Part shown: in pieces, positions 37,331-48,964 of the stretch
Layout of the letters: every line of letters begins with the position of its first letter
Position numbering within the stretch: position 1 is the stretch's first letter
Origin: Rhizophagus clarus
Lineage: Eukaryota; Glomeromycota; Glomeromycetes; Glomerales; Glomeraceae
Length of the DNA stretch: 64,000 nucleotides
Direction of reading: 5' to 3'
Assembly (NCBI GenBank): GCA_015698045.1
Contig: BLAL01000025.1
Location: 434,001-498,000, forward strand
The notes under the pieces: model-generated
Seen by the model: the letters and a program-made list of their open reading frames with translations, nothing else
What the model was told of the DNA's origin: nothing
The model's database searches: none
Position numbers and translations under genes: made by a program

Positions 37331-38152
37331 TTCCAAATCTGGTCATTATACCAAGAAGATCAATCAATTAAGAAATGGTCAGTCCTTCAAGCTAGATGTA
37401 AAACATTTAATAGTTGGGCTGAAGGCATTGTTGAAATATTATATTTAGTTTAATTGGTGATATTGATCAATAATCTATATTAACTTCTTGTTATACTTTG
37501 CATTTGCTTTATGTGATGTTATCTTTTTTTCTTTTTTATTTCCCTTATACCTTGAACAATTCTATAACTAGACTTCCTATTACACTAAAGAAAATAGACT
37601 AGAGGTATAGTAGTTATGAAACACATTTATAACTCTAGTATGAGGAACAGGTGGGCTTTGTCTATTAGTTTTTTTTGTATATTTATCAATCTTTTATCTA
37701 ATAAAATAAGCATGTCTTTTAATTATAAAAAAAAAAAAAAAATTTTTTACCTGGATGATTTTTCACTTTTATCACTTAACTAATATAATTTTACAATTAT
37801 ATCATATCAACCAGTTATTTGTTTACATCTGTTTCGCTTTTCAGTTAGCTTTTAGTCTCATATCAAAGGTTTAATATTTCTTATTTTTCTTGTTTTTGCT
37901 TCTTTTTTTTGTTTCTTAATTTCTTTCTCTTTTTTTTCTTAAACCTTTATTAAGGTTTTCTAGTTTTACATTAAAGGTATATTATTTTTTTTTATTTCTA
38001 GATTTTTTTTTGTTTCATTTTTTAACTTTATTTTATTCCTTCTTTCCTTTTATTTTATAAATTTTGGCTCTTTTTTTTAAATTTTAACTGCTTCTGATTT
38101 TCTCTTTTTTTAGATTACCAAAACTCTTTGAGAAAGAAGGTAGATGCTTAGC

Positions 38153-39732
38153 TAAAGCTCTGCATGAGCTGAGCCAGCTTGCAAGCTTTTCAAGCTGAGC
38201 CAAGTTAAGCTATGATTAAATTGGCTTGGTGGCTTACAAGCCAGCTTGAAAAAGCTTAAGTCAAGTATTAGGCTTGGCTTGATAAACTCAAGCTGGCAGT
38301 GGGCTTGGCTTGAAAAGTTCAAGCCAGCTCATGAGCCAGATCAAGCTTGGCAATTTTTTATAAAAAACGCTGGTACCAATAGTTCTGGCGTTTTTTTTGC
38401 AAATTTATATATAAAAAATGCTGAAACTATTTGTTCTGGCACTTTTTGCAATTTTATGAATAAAAAACGCTGGTATCAATAGTTCTGGCATTTTTTTTTA
38501 TGATTTTATAATACAAAATGCTGTTAACGCTATAACAAATTATTCAGTATAAAGGCAGGGTCATGTGACTTACCGATCTAATCAAATAATCTGAATATCT
38601 GATCTTTTTTTTAATCATTTATCAGTTTATTTTTGTGGTGTTACTGGACAAAAAACACGACCGGACTTTTGGAATTAAGGTAAGGGAGGGTTAAGGGAGG
38701 TGTTTTGTTGTTTTTTTTAATTAATTAAGTATTAACTTTTTTTTTACTTTTTGTAGTGTTGCCGAACGAAAAGTACGACCAGACTTTTGGAATTAAGGTA
38801 AGGGAGGGTGGGGAAAGTGTTTTTCGGTAATTTTTTTTAACTAATTAATTAATTATTTTTTTTTTTATTTTTTATAATGTTGCCAGACGAAAAGCATGAT
38901 CAGACTTTTGGAATCAAGGTAAAGGAGAGTGGGTGAGGTGTCTTTCGTTACTCTTTTTTTTAACTAATTAATTATTTTTTTTTTACTTTTTATAGTGTTG
39001 CCAGATGAAAAGCATGACCGGATTTTTGGAATTAAGGTAAGGGAAGGTGGGTGAGGTGTCTTTCGTTGTTCTTTTTTTTAACTAATTAATTATTTTTTTA
39101 TTTTTTGTAGTGTTACTGGGCGAAAAATACGACTGAACTTTTGGAATTAGGGTATTAAAAACTGAAAAAGAATAATAAAAATAAATAAATTTGGTATAAA
39201 ATACCAAAAAAAAGTGAAAAAATAAATAAAATAAAATAAATTTTGGTAAATACTGAGTAATTTAATTTACTGAAATTAGTATTTTTTAAAAATAAATCCA
39301 CGTATATCTATTATAAACTCTACGCAAACATAATATGTGAGTTACTCCTAAATTGACCGATCTACGCAAACTCAATTTGTAGGTTTAAAAAGTAATTTCA
39401 TATAAACTCTACGCAAATCCGTATGTGAGTTATATTAGTATTATTCAGGGTCCTGCCGGGACCATTAGTTCTGGTATTTTTTTTTTTGTAACTTTATATA
39501 TAAAAACGCCTAGTTTCAGCTTTTTTTTTTGATAATAAAGCTTGAGCCAGCTTGAGCCAGCTCAAGCTCAACTTGGCATGAGCCAGAATTTTTCATGGTT
39601 CAGCTTGGCTTAAATGAGTTGAGCCAAGATTTTTTGTGACTTGACTCATTTTGGCTCAAGCCAGAATTTTTTTTTTTAAGCCAAGCCAAGCCAAACTGTA
39701 GCTTGACTTGAACCGGCTCATGCGGAGCTTTA
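38153..39732 (+). mobile_element. Element D: 1,580-bp hAT-type element with a nested element
   Basis: Ends TAAAGCTCTGCATGAGC and GCTCATGCGGAGCTTTA, flanked by the exact 8-bp duplication TGCTTAGC (38145-38152 and 39733-39740). The left arm near 26,390 has one copy (TGTTTAGC) and no element. The ends are full of AAGCTTGAGCCAGCTC-type words in both orientations. Inside lie AAAAACGCTGG/TTCTGGCGTTTT hairpin units, then a second sequence (about 38,552-39,455) homologous to element E at 62,942. No coding capacity is certain. Confidence 0.88.
38633..39160 (+). repeat. Tandem array of five micro-exon-like units
   Basis: Units repeat every 118-121 bp. Each has a T-rich stretch ending in GTAG or ATAG, a 41-nt block that reads LPDEKHDQTFGIK or close variants, then GTAAGG (donors at 38680, 38798, 38919, 39037; the fifth is GTATTA), a G-rich run and an ACTAAT branch-point-like site. 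Many differences between units are third-position changes in this frame. Whether it is spliced or translated is unknown; 41 nt is not a multiple of three. Confidence 0.75.
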
Positions 39733-39749
39733 TGCTTAGCTTTATTTTT

Positions 39750-41090
39750 TTATTATTGTATTCTCTTTTTCTTGTGTTTATTACCATTACTAACAACAAT
39801 CTTTCACTTTTCACTTTTTTATTCTTTTTTCTTTTTATTTTTTCCTCTCATTTCATTTTTGTTTTCCTTTATTTATTTTTTTTTTTATTTTTCTCTTTTT
39901 ATTTTTTTTTTACTTTACTTTTTCCTTTTATTTTTCCATCTGTTTTCCTTTTTTTTTTCTTTTATCTTCTGTTTTTGCCTCTTTATCTTTCATCTTCCTT
40001 TTTGTAATATTTTTTTTAAGTTTTCTGAAATTTTTCAAAAATATGATAGATATTTCACTTTCATCTCTTTTTTTTACTATATTTCTTTATCTTTATTACT
40101 AATAAATTTTTTCTTCTGTCTTTTTGTATTTATTTTATTTTTAATTTTGTTTTCTTTTCTCCTTTATTTTTCCTTTTATTTTTTCTTTTTCATTTTTTTT
40201 CCTTTTCATTTTCTTTTCTTTTTCATTTCTTTTTTTTTTCATTTCCTTTTCTTTTACATTTCCTTTTCTTTTTCATTTTCTTTTCATTTTCATTTCCTTT
40301 TCTTTTTCATTTCCTTTTCTTTTTCATTTCCTTTTCTTTTTCATTTCCTTTTCTTTTTCATTTTTTTTTTTCGTTTTCATTTTTTTTTTTTTATTTTATT
40401 TTTATTTTTATTTTTTTCCTTCATTTTCATTTTTGTTTCCTATCCTCTATTTCTTTTATTTTCCTTTTTATTTTTTTTTTCTTCCACTTTTCCATTTATT
40501 TTTCTTTTCTTTTCTTTCATCTTTTGTTTTTATCTTCTTTACCTTTTGTCTTTCTTTTTATCATTATTTTATATTACAAAATTATAATGGTAATTTTATT
40601 ATTTTATGATATGTTTTTTTAGGTTTTCTGAATCTGCTTTTCAAAATAAATAAGTATTTTGTTTCACTGATTTCTTTTTTTACTATATTTTTTTATCTTT
40701 ATTATTAACAAACTTTTTTTTCATCTTTTTTTTCATTTCATTTTTAATTTTGTTTCTTTTCATCTTTTTTTCATTTTATTTTTATTTTTATTTCATTTTT
40801 CTTTTTGTTTTTTTTATTTTCTTTTTTTTATTTTCTTTCTTGTTTTTCTTTTATTTTAATTTTTGATTTTTCCTCTATTTTCCTTCCATTTCTGTTTTCC
40901 TTTCTCTTTGTTTTAATTTTGTTTTCTTTTATTTCTTCATTCTCCTTTCTTTTGTTTTTTCTCCTTTTATTAAACATATTGTTATTTCACTCCTTTTCGA
41001 TTTTATCTTCTTTTCTATTTATTTTGTTTTTGTTTTATTACTTTTTTACATTTTGTCATTATTATTGGGTTTTGTATCATTATTATTAGT
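39750..41090. repeat. Polypyrimidine tract (about 1.34 kb), right arm
   Basis: Mirror of 25090-26450. It includes a near-perfect run of CTTTTTCATTTCCTTTT units at 40180-40370. Open frames here (up to 271 codons of Phe/Leu/Ser) are artefacts of composition. Confidence 0.85.
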
Positions 41091-44000
41091 TAGATTAAAA
41101 ATAAATGTTTTAGCTTTGAATACAATAAACTTAAGTTTTAGTTTTGAATAATATATTTTGCTCTTCTATTTAATAAACTTTAAAGGAATAAATACACAAA
41201 TATTTTGTAACATAAAAAGTTGTGTTTTATACTATAAAATTATATTTATTATGTAATAAGGATAAGCAATATTAGATTTTATTCAGGATGAAGAATAAAT
41301 TTACTCTTAAAAAAAATATATTTTTAAAAGTTCACTTACTACTAATATAAAATTCTTTATTATCATTATAATATTTTAGATACATTTGATATAATTCTCT
41401 TATAATTTTTATAGCTTGTACTGGTAAATTATAGTATTCAAATACCTTAGTTAAATATATAAACAAATTATATATAAAGGATGAAAATTTTCTTTTTTAT
41501 ATTAATTTTGGAGTTTGAAATTCATCTAACCAGTATTCTTCTAATTTATTTTTCCTTTTAATTTTGTTGCTTGTATTGTCATTATTAATTTGTGAAAAAT
41601 TAATCATATAATAAGTCTTTTAAAAAATAAAGTCATTAATAAAAATAAAATTTAATATTTAAATTGTATTTATAAGTTTTGTATTGTAGTATTATTTATT
41701 TACAATATATACCTATTTTGCAATATTAATGGTAGTACTTTTTTATTTCTTTTATTCAATAGTACAAATGAAAAAATACAATAATACTTTAATATTTTAT
41801 GTATTTTAAAAGGTATAAACATGCTGCTTCTTATAGCAGTCTATCTGCTTTATTTTAAAGTAATTAAATAGTTTTATGATACTAAAATTTTTTTGCCAAT
41901 TATCTTAAGTTTCAATAAGACAACCAATAAGATTATCTGAATCATTATGTGATGATAACAATCATGACTTTATATAGTATATGATTCAGTTATAATTTTT
42001 TTATTATTAAAAATATCTTAATAAAAAAGAGCAAAAAAGTTAAATAACAGCAATATATCTGCATTATTCAAAAAAGATCTATACAATCCTCTTGATGTAA
42101 TAATTGGTAAATTCATTAACTTAAGTAAATTATAGTAAAAGTACAAAAGACCTTTATCAAAAAGTTGAAATTAGAATTAGAAGTATTAATATTTAAGAAT
42201 TTATATAAATCAAATATTAATATAAAACAAAATGTTAGATAAAAGAATAATGTATTAAAATAGAAGAAAAAGTTTCTAGAATCAGGTAAAAAAAATTTGA
42301 AACTTTTACTGAAATTGCAAATAAACATATTTCTGTAAGTTTCTATAATTATATTTAATATATAATTTATACATATTTATCTTTTTAATTGATTAAATAT
42401 TACTGCTAAAGCTACACACTTTGATATTGTATCACTAGTACTTTACATTATTAACATTTTATCTGAAACTTATGATAATAATATGGTTACAAAAGTGAGA
42501 AATCATAATTATAATAGCAAAAAGTCAGAAATAAAAAATGGAAATATATAATTTTCTTCTTTTTGCTTATATAATATATATTTGATTTTTAATGTTATTA
42601 AAATAGAGATATATATAAACTAATATTTAAAATTAATAGTAAATGACAAGATTCTGATGATGAAAATATTATTATTTTTTTAAAAAGCAAAAATAAGTTA
42701 AAAAAGTTAAGAGTAATTAAAGAAGAAGATATAATATCTAATGATCAATATGGAATAAGATTAAAAAATCAGTAATTAATTTTTTTAAAATATTACTACT
42801 TCTGATTGTTATTTAGATATTTAAAATCATTTTTTTTTAAAGATTTAAAAAACTTTATCTAACACCAAAATAGCTCATTATACCATTTAAATAGAAATAC
42901 AAGCTGAAAATAAAATCATTAATAAAAATTTATTTAATATTGAAAAAAATAAATTCTTTAAACAAGAATATTGATGAATCATTGGTGAAGTATAGCATGA
43001 ATTCAAAATGAAAATTAAAAGCAAACAAGTTTGAAATTCACTAAATGCAAAATATTAATTAAGAATCATATTTACAAGTTATTTATTTTTTATTTAATCT
43101 ATGATATTAAACATAAATTCATAAATTTTATTATATTTGACTATTAGTATGTGATTCAGTTTCTGAAATTTTATCTAAACTTACAAGTAATAATGATTGT
43201 AAGATTAGATAAAATAATATAGTTATTTCAGGTTTGTTTTTAGATATCCTGCTCAAATATGTGTAATAATTTAACCATTATTGCTAAATGAATAAAAGTG
43301 AATAGAAAAAAAATCTAAAAATTCAATCAGTAATTTTTAATGATTTACCAATTTTAAGTGTAGAATTTAATTCTAATGATTCTAAAATTATAATATTTGG
43401 ATGATAAAATTATTTTATGTATATAATATTGAAGCAGAAAATATTAATAGATCTCAAGAAATATTTAGAATGGAAGATAAAACTCAAAAAAAATTTCTGA
43501 TATCTCTAATTTTAATGATTGATATTATTTAAAATAATTTTTATTATAAAAAATATTTTAATTAATAAACTAATAATAATAATTAAAGGTAGGGCTCCGA
43601 TCAGTTCAGTTCGGTTTGGTTTTTGCAAAAACCGATACCGAACCGAATTGATCGGTATCAGTATTGATGATTACTGAAACTGACTGGTATTGGTATTGAT
43701 GATTATCGAAACTGATCGATAATTACCAAAAACCGAACTGATTTACCGATATTAAAAACCATTTTTAGTAAAAAAAACATTGCGAAACTATTTTGGTATT
43801 TTTTTACCAAATCAAATCATCTATAAAAATGTTTCGCAACGTTTTTTATTTAAAGTGTCAAAAAATAAAGTTGCGAATCGTTTTTTTTATTAAATTAACT
43901 AATAAAAAACGTTTCGCAACGTTTTTAATTAAAATGAAAAAAAAACGTTGCAAAACGTTTTTTTTATTAAATTAACTCATAAAAACGTTTCGCAATGGTT

Positions 44001-44691
44001 TTATTAAAGTGACAAAAAAAAACGTTGCGAAACATTTTTTTTATTAAAATTAACTAACAAAAACGTTTCGCAACGTTTTCTATTAAAGCTACAAAAAAAA
44101 AATGTTGCGAAACGTTTTTTTTATTAAATTAACTGATAAAAAACGTTTCACAACATTTTTTAACTAAAGCAACAAAAAAAACCGTTGCGAAATGGTTTTT
44201 TTTATTAAACTAACTGTTAAAAAATGTTTCGCAACGTTTTTTAATTAAAGCAACAAAAAAAATGTTGCGAAACGTTTTTTTTATTAAAATTAGCTCATAA
44301 AAATGTTTCGCAACGTTTTTATTAAAGTGACAAAAAAAATGTAGCGAAACGTTTTTTTTTATTAAAATTAGCTCATAAAAACGTTTCGCAATATTTTTAT
44401 TATAGAGACAAAAAAAAATGTAGCGAAACGTTTTTTTTATTAAATTAACTGATAAAAAACATTTCGCAACATTTTTTAACTAAAGCAACAAAAAAAAAAT
44501 GTAGCGAAACGTTTTTTTTATTAAACTAACTGTTAAAAAACATTTTGCAGCATTTTTTAATTAAAGCAACAAAAAAAAATGTTGCGAAACGTTTTTTTTT
44601 ATTAAAATTAACTCATAAAAACGTTTTGCAACATTTTTATTAAAGTGACAAAAAAAAAACGTTGCGAAACGTTTTTTTTATTAAAATTAGC

Positions 44692-47624
44692 TAGTGTTTG
44701 GAATCATGAAAATTTTATTCGAATAACTCGAATATACTCGAGTATTCGAATAAGCATCATCATTATTCGAATATTTGTGAAATCATGCATGAATATATTC
44801 GAATATTATTTATTCAAATTATTCGAATAATATTCGAATAATATCTATAATTAGATAATCAATGATCCGTCATCTATGATCGACCATTGATCATATGATA
44901 GAATTTCTATATTGGTTAATCGATCGAAATTTTTTACGTGTAAAAATTACATTATTAATATTGGCCATGAGTATACAAAATAAAAAAGCCACGCGTCAAA
45001 CAGAGGCTGCAACCAATAGAATGGATAGTACTATTATTAATGAGCAAGAATTTTATATTGAAGACCGCTACGGGCGCTACTTTATTGATGATATTGACGA
45101 TATTGATGATAACGAAGTTGAGTCTTCTAAAAACTCCAAAACAAAAATAAATCTAACGAGTAAAAAAAGAAAAAGGGTTGCCAAAGAGCCAACTAGTTTC
45201 GTGTGGAAGTATTTTAAGAAGGAAGAAAACTCAAGTTCAGCAACTTGTCACGTAATTAAGGAGGATGGGATAGCGTGTGGTCATTATTATAATGACGGGT
45301 CAACAACTTCAAATCTTATTCACCATTTAGCGACAAAACATAAAATATATAAACCAGGAAGTGCAGAAGAAGTAATTTTTTATCATTTATTTATTATTTT
45401 TTAAATTCTTAATTATATACAGTATTTATTTTTGCATATAGGCAAGCCACTTAAAAGAAGTACGGTCCCAACCTGATATACGAATAGCAATTAAAAAACG
45501 TAAGCCTAAAAGTGAAGCAGAATATAAACAAATTCGACAGAACGTTACCGAATTTATAATTGATGATAATCAACCGTTTTATGTACTTCAAAGTAAGAGT
45601 TTTAGAAAATTAATTCTTTCGCTTGATGAACATTTTGAAATTCCTTGTGATAAATCTGTTAAAGTAATGATTGGAGAAGCATTTAAATGGAGCCAAGATC
45701 AACTTCTTGAGCTTTTAAAGGTCGATTGCATTGCAGCATCAATTACTACAGATTTCTGGACAAGTAAAGCACGACACGGATATATTGGCGTTACTTGTAG
45801 CTGGATTTCTCATGATTGGACCTTACGTGAATCTTTACTAGCATTGCAGCGAGTTAAATATCCTCATACTGGTGAAGTAATTAAGGAATTGCTTGATAAA
45901 ATTTTTTCAGATTGGAAAGTTACGTCTAAACTATTAACAATGACAACGGATAACGGAAGCAACATAAAAAAAGCAGGTCGATTGATGGAAAGATCTATTT
46001 CACGTCTTCCATGCACAGTGCATACTTTGCAATTAACAGTTGGAAAGGGTCTTAACTTAGTAAAAGCACTAGTTCTTCGGGCAAAGAGATTGATTGATTT
46101 TTTTAATATATCACCAAAGCAACGTGAACGTTTACAGACTGCACAAGAGTTTCTTGGATATACTTCAATAAAGCATGTAGTTGGGGATGTTTCTACACGC
46201 TAGAATTCTACTTTTTATGCATGGGAACGTTTAATTGAGCTTAAACGAGCTATAAAATTCTTGCCAGGTCAACTTAAATCAGATTTAAACAAGGATGCAC
46301 AGAAAGATGGGGAGAAGTTGGAAAAAATCATGCTTTCTGATGACGAGTGGAAATTAATAGAAGATTTACTTAATCTTTTATCTATATTTGAAGATGTTAC
46401 AAGGTTACTAAGTGGTGCGAAGTATTGTACAATTTCATTGATGTATCCAGCAATTGCAGCTTTAATTTCATCGGTAAAACCTGGAACTCAACCATCATCA
46501 AACTTTGAGCTGGATTTTCAAGATAATTTAACAGAGAATTTATCTGATCACTTTGATGAAGAAATTACTATTTTAGATAGTGCAGAAGTTACTATTGCTG
46601 ATGATGAGAATGAAGTAGAAATAGAAGTTGTTGATCTAACCTCGGGAACAGGTCGTGGTAGAAAAAAAATTAATATTTCTGAACCTATGTAAACAAAAGA
46701 CGTATTGTTGAATATTCAAAAGATTCTTTATATCTCAATGTTTAATTATTGGAAGGACATCCATAAAGTTGGAATGTTGGCATGTCTTCTTGATCCGCGT
46801 TTTAAAAAACTTCGATTTGTAAAGCAAAGGACAAGGTATGAAGTAATTGAAAATCTTAGAGATTTGTACGAAAACGTTCAATCCGATTATGATATACCAC
46901 ATGATACAAATCATATGACACCAATCGCAGAACATACTAATTCTAATGAACAGCATAAGGTTCAAAAATCAATTTTAGATATGATTTATGCATGCCCTAA
47001 TGAACCCGCAAATAGTAAAGAAGAAATTGATAGATATCTTGAAATAAATGAAGAAGGCAAAGAAACAGACCCTCTTGAATGGTGGAAATTACATGAAAAA
47101 AAGTTCCCAATTTTGGCTTCAATTGCACGTAAATATTTGGGTATTTGTGCAACATCCGTTCCTTCAGAACGACTTTTTTCGGACGTTGGTAATAACATTA
47201 CTAATAAGCGAATAAATATTGATCCTAATTTAGTTGAACAAATGCTTTTTTTAAAACGAAATATAAATGTATTAGGTAGCATTTTTCCTCCACCTGAATT
47301 TTAATTTTTGTATATTTGTAAATAATTAATAAATGTACCTGATATTACTATAAATAAATATTGTAAAAATTTAAGTTTACGTATTAATTTTTATTTAATT
47401 TATTTGAATAAACTATAATTATTTGGATAAATTTGTTGTTGTTATTTGAATAATGTAAAAATTTTATTCGAATAACGTAAAAATTTTATTCGAATAACGT
47501 AAAAAATTTTATTCGAATAACGTAAAATATTATTCGAATAACTTATTCGATTATTATTCGAATACACTTTTTAAATTAATATGAATACTCGAATATATTC
47601 GAATATATTCGATTCCAAACACTA
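44692..47624 (+). mobile_element. Full-length hAT transposon (2,933 bp) nested in element B
   Basis: Terminal repeats TAGTGTTTGGAATC and GATTCCAAACACTA, flanked by the exact 8-bp duplication AAATTAGC (44684-44691 and 47625-47632). Subterminal ATTCGAATA repeats are dense at both ends (44712-44850 and 47455-47605) and are probable transposase-binding sites. The interior encodes one hAT transposase. Insertion into B shows that B is older. Confidence 0.95.
44967..47304 (+). pseudogene. hAT transposase with BED finger, two nonsense codons
   Basis: Two exons, 44967-45371 and 45442-47304 (70-bp intron), stay in one frame for 756 codons. Exon 1 is acidic, then a basic KKRKR and a BED-type finger (TCHVIKEDGIACGH followed by LIHHLATKH). 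Exon 2 has the RNase H-like core: SITTDFWTSKARHGYIGVT, MTTDNGSNIKKAG, and PCTVHTLQLTVGKGL. A C-terminal dimerisation region contains DPLEWWKLHEKKFPILA and ATSVPSERLFSDVGN. TAG at 46201-46203 replaces the Trp expected in STR-W-NST; TAA at 46690-46692 is the second break. There are no frameshifts, so inactivation is recent. The copy could supply no full-length protein without readthrough. An earlier in-frame ATG is at 44895. Confidence 0.93.
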
Positions 47625-48964
47625 AAATTAGCTCATAAAAACGTTTTGCAACGTTTTTATTATAGAGACAAAAAAAAATGTTGCGAAACGTTTTTTTTAT
47701 TAAATTAACTGATAAAAACGTTTTGCAATGTTTTTTAACTAAAGCAACAAAAAAAATGTAGCGAAACGTTTTTTTATTAAACTAACTGTTAAAAAACGTT
47801 TCGCAACGTTTTTTAATTAAAGCAACAAAAAAAAAACGTTGCGAAACGTTTTTTTTATTAAAATTAGCTAATAAAAACATTGCACAACATTTTTATTAAA
47901 GTGACAAAAAAAACGTTGTGAAATGTTTTTTTTATTAAAATTAACTCATAAAAACGTTTCGCAACATTTTTATTAAAGTGACAAAAAAAAAAAATGTTGC
48001 AAAATGTTTTTTTTTATCCAATTAACATTTCGCAACGTTGTTTGTTAAAATGACAAGAAAAAAGTTGCGAATAGTTATTTTTTTATTAGATTAACGAATA
48101 AAAACGATTCGCAATGTTTCTTAATTAAAGTGACAAAACACCGCTGCAAAACGGTTTGTTTTATCAAAATAACTAATAAAAAACGTTTCACAATGTTTTT
48201 TTATTATATTATTTAGTTAAATCGATTCAGTAATTCAGTTCGGTAAATCGCAAAACCAGTACTGAAACTGCAGTTACCGAAACCGATCAGTAAATTTACC
48301 AAAAGTTTCAGTTCGGTAAACTGTAAAAACCAAAACTGCTCTGATACCAAAACCGATCGGTACGGTTCGGTAATTATCAAAACCGATTGGAGCCCTAATT
48401 AAAGGTTTTTTTTTTTTTAAAAAAAAAAATAAAAAAATAAAAAATAATTATATATTAGTATATTATATTTGTGATTACATAAGAATACTAATTAAAAAAC
48501 TTTAAACTAACTTATTGTTTAGATTTAAAATTACCTATTAAAATACAGTAAAAATAATATTTTTTTGTTTTTTTTAATTCTTTTTTTTTTTTTTTTTTTT
48601 TGGTATTATAATTGTATTTATATTTATTAATTTAAATAATAATCACTTTTATTTTATATATAATACTCCCAGTTCATGCCAGTTTAAACATCTGCTCTTT
48701 TTTTCAATTCTAAATTTAACTATTAATATTTAAATACATTGTAAAAGTTAAAAATTGTTTGATCATAATAGTTATAATAATTACAATAGTTATAATAGTT
48801 ATAATAATCAAAATAATCATGATAGTTAGAATGATCATGATAGTTATAATAATCATAATAATCATGATAATTATAATAATATGATCAATCTGGTTAATAT
48901 AATTAATATGATTTTTTTTTGGTATTAAAGCCTTATATTCATTTATTAAGTAAAGAAAAGATTA

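Larger units (their letters stand above)
43590..48397 (-). mobile_element. Element B: hAT-type element of the A/C family, carrying a nested hAT
   Basis: Ends TAGGGCTCCGATC and its complement, flanked by the exact 8-bp duplication ATTAAAGG (43582-43589 and 48398-48405). Orientation is opposite to A and C. About 1.87 kb remain after removing the nested element. The core is a long array of roughly 80-bp units with ACGTTTCGCAACGT and ACGTTGCGAAACGT. The empty site is at about 22,548 in the left arm. No coding capacity of its own. Confidence 0.93.
36351..48964 (-). repeat. Right arm of the 27-kb imperfect palindrome
   Basis: Reverse complement of 21993-29137, running outward from CATGTTCTTG to AAAGAAAAGATTA. 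It carries elements B (43590-48397, with a hAT nested in it) and D (38153-39732), which the left arm lacks. After subtracting them about 6.2 kb remains. Junction sequences of both elements match the uninterrupted left arm, which gives the empty sites. The LINE ORF1 relic and the polypyrimidine tract lie in mirrored positions. Confidence 0.88.

Noticed and set aside
39708-41089. Phe/Leu-rich long frames in the right-arm tract (and mirror frames at 25108-26454)
   Set aside because: Same composition artefact; the apparent membrane-protein character comes from poly-T codons.
46735-47282. Minus-strand frames of 76 and 98 codons in the hAT element
   Set aside because: Antisense of the transposase coding sequence; no independent support.
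21993-48964. A single giant transposon (Maverick/Polinton-like) with 6-kb terminal inverted repeats
   Set aside because: No integrase, DNA polymerase or capsid-type genes in the spacer, no target duplication at the outer tips, and the inner boundary cuts a LINE relic; an inverted segmental duplication fits better.
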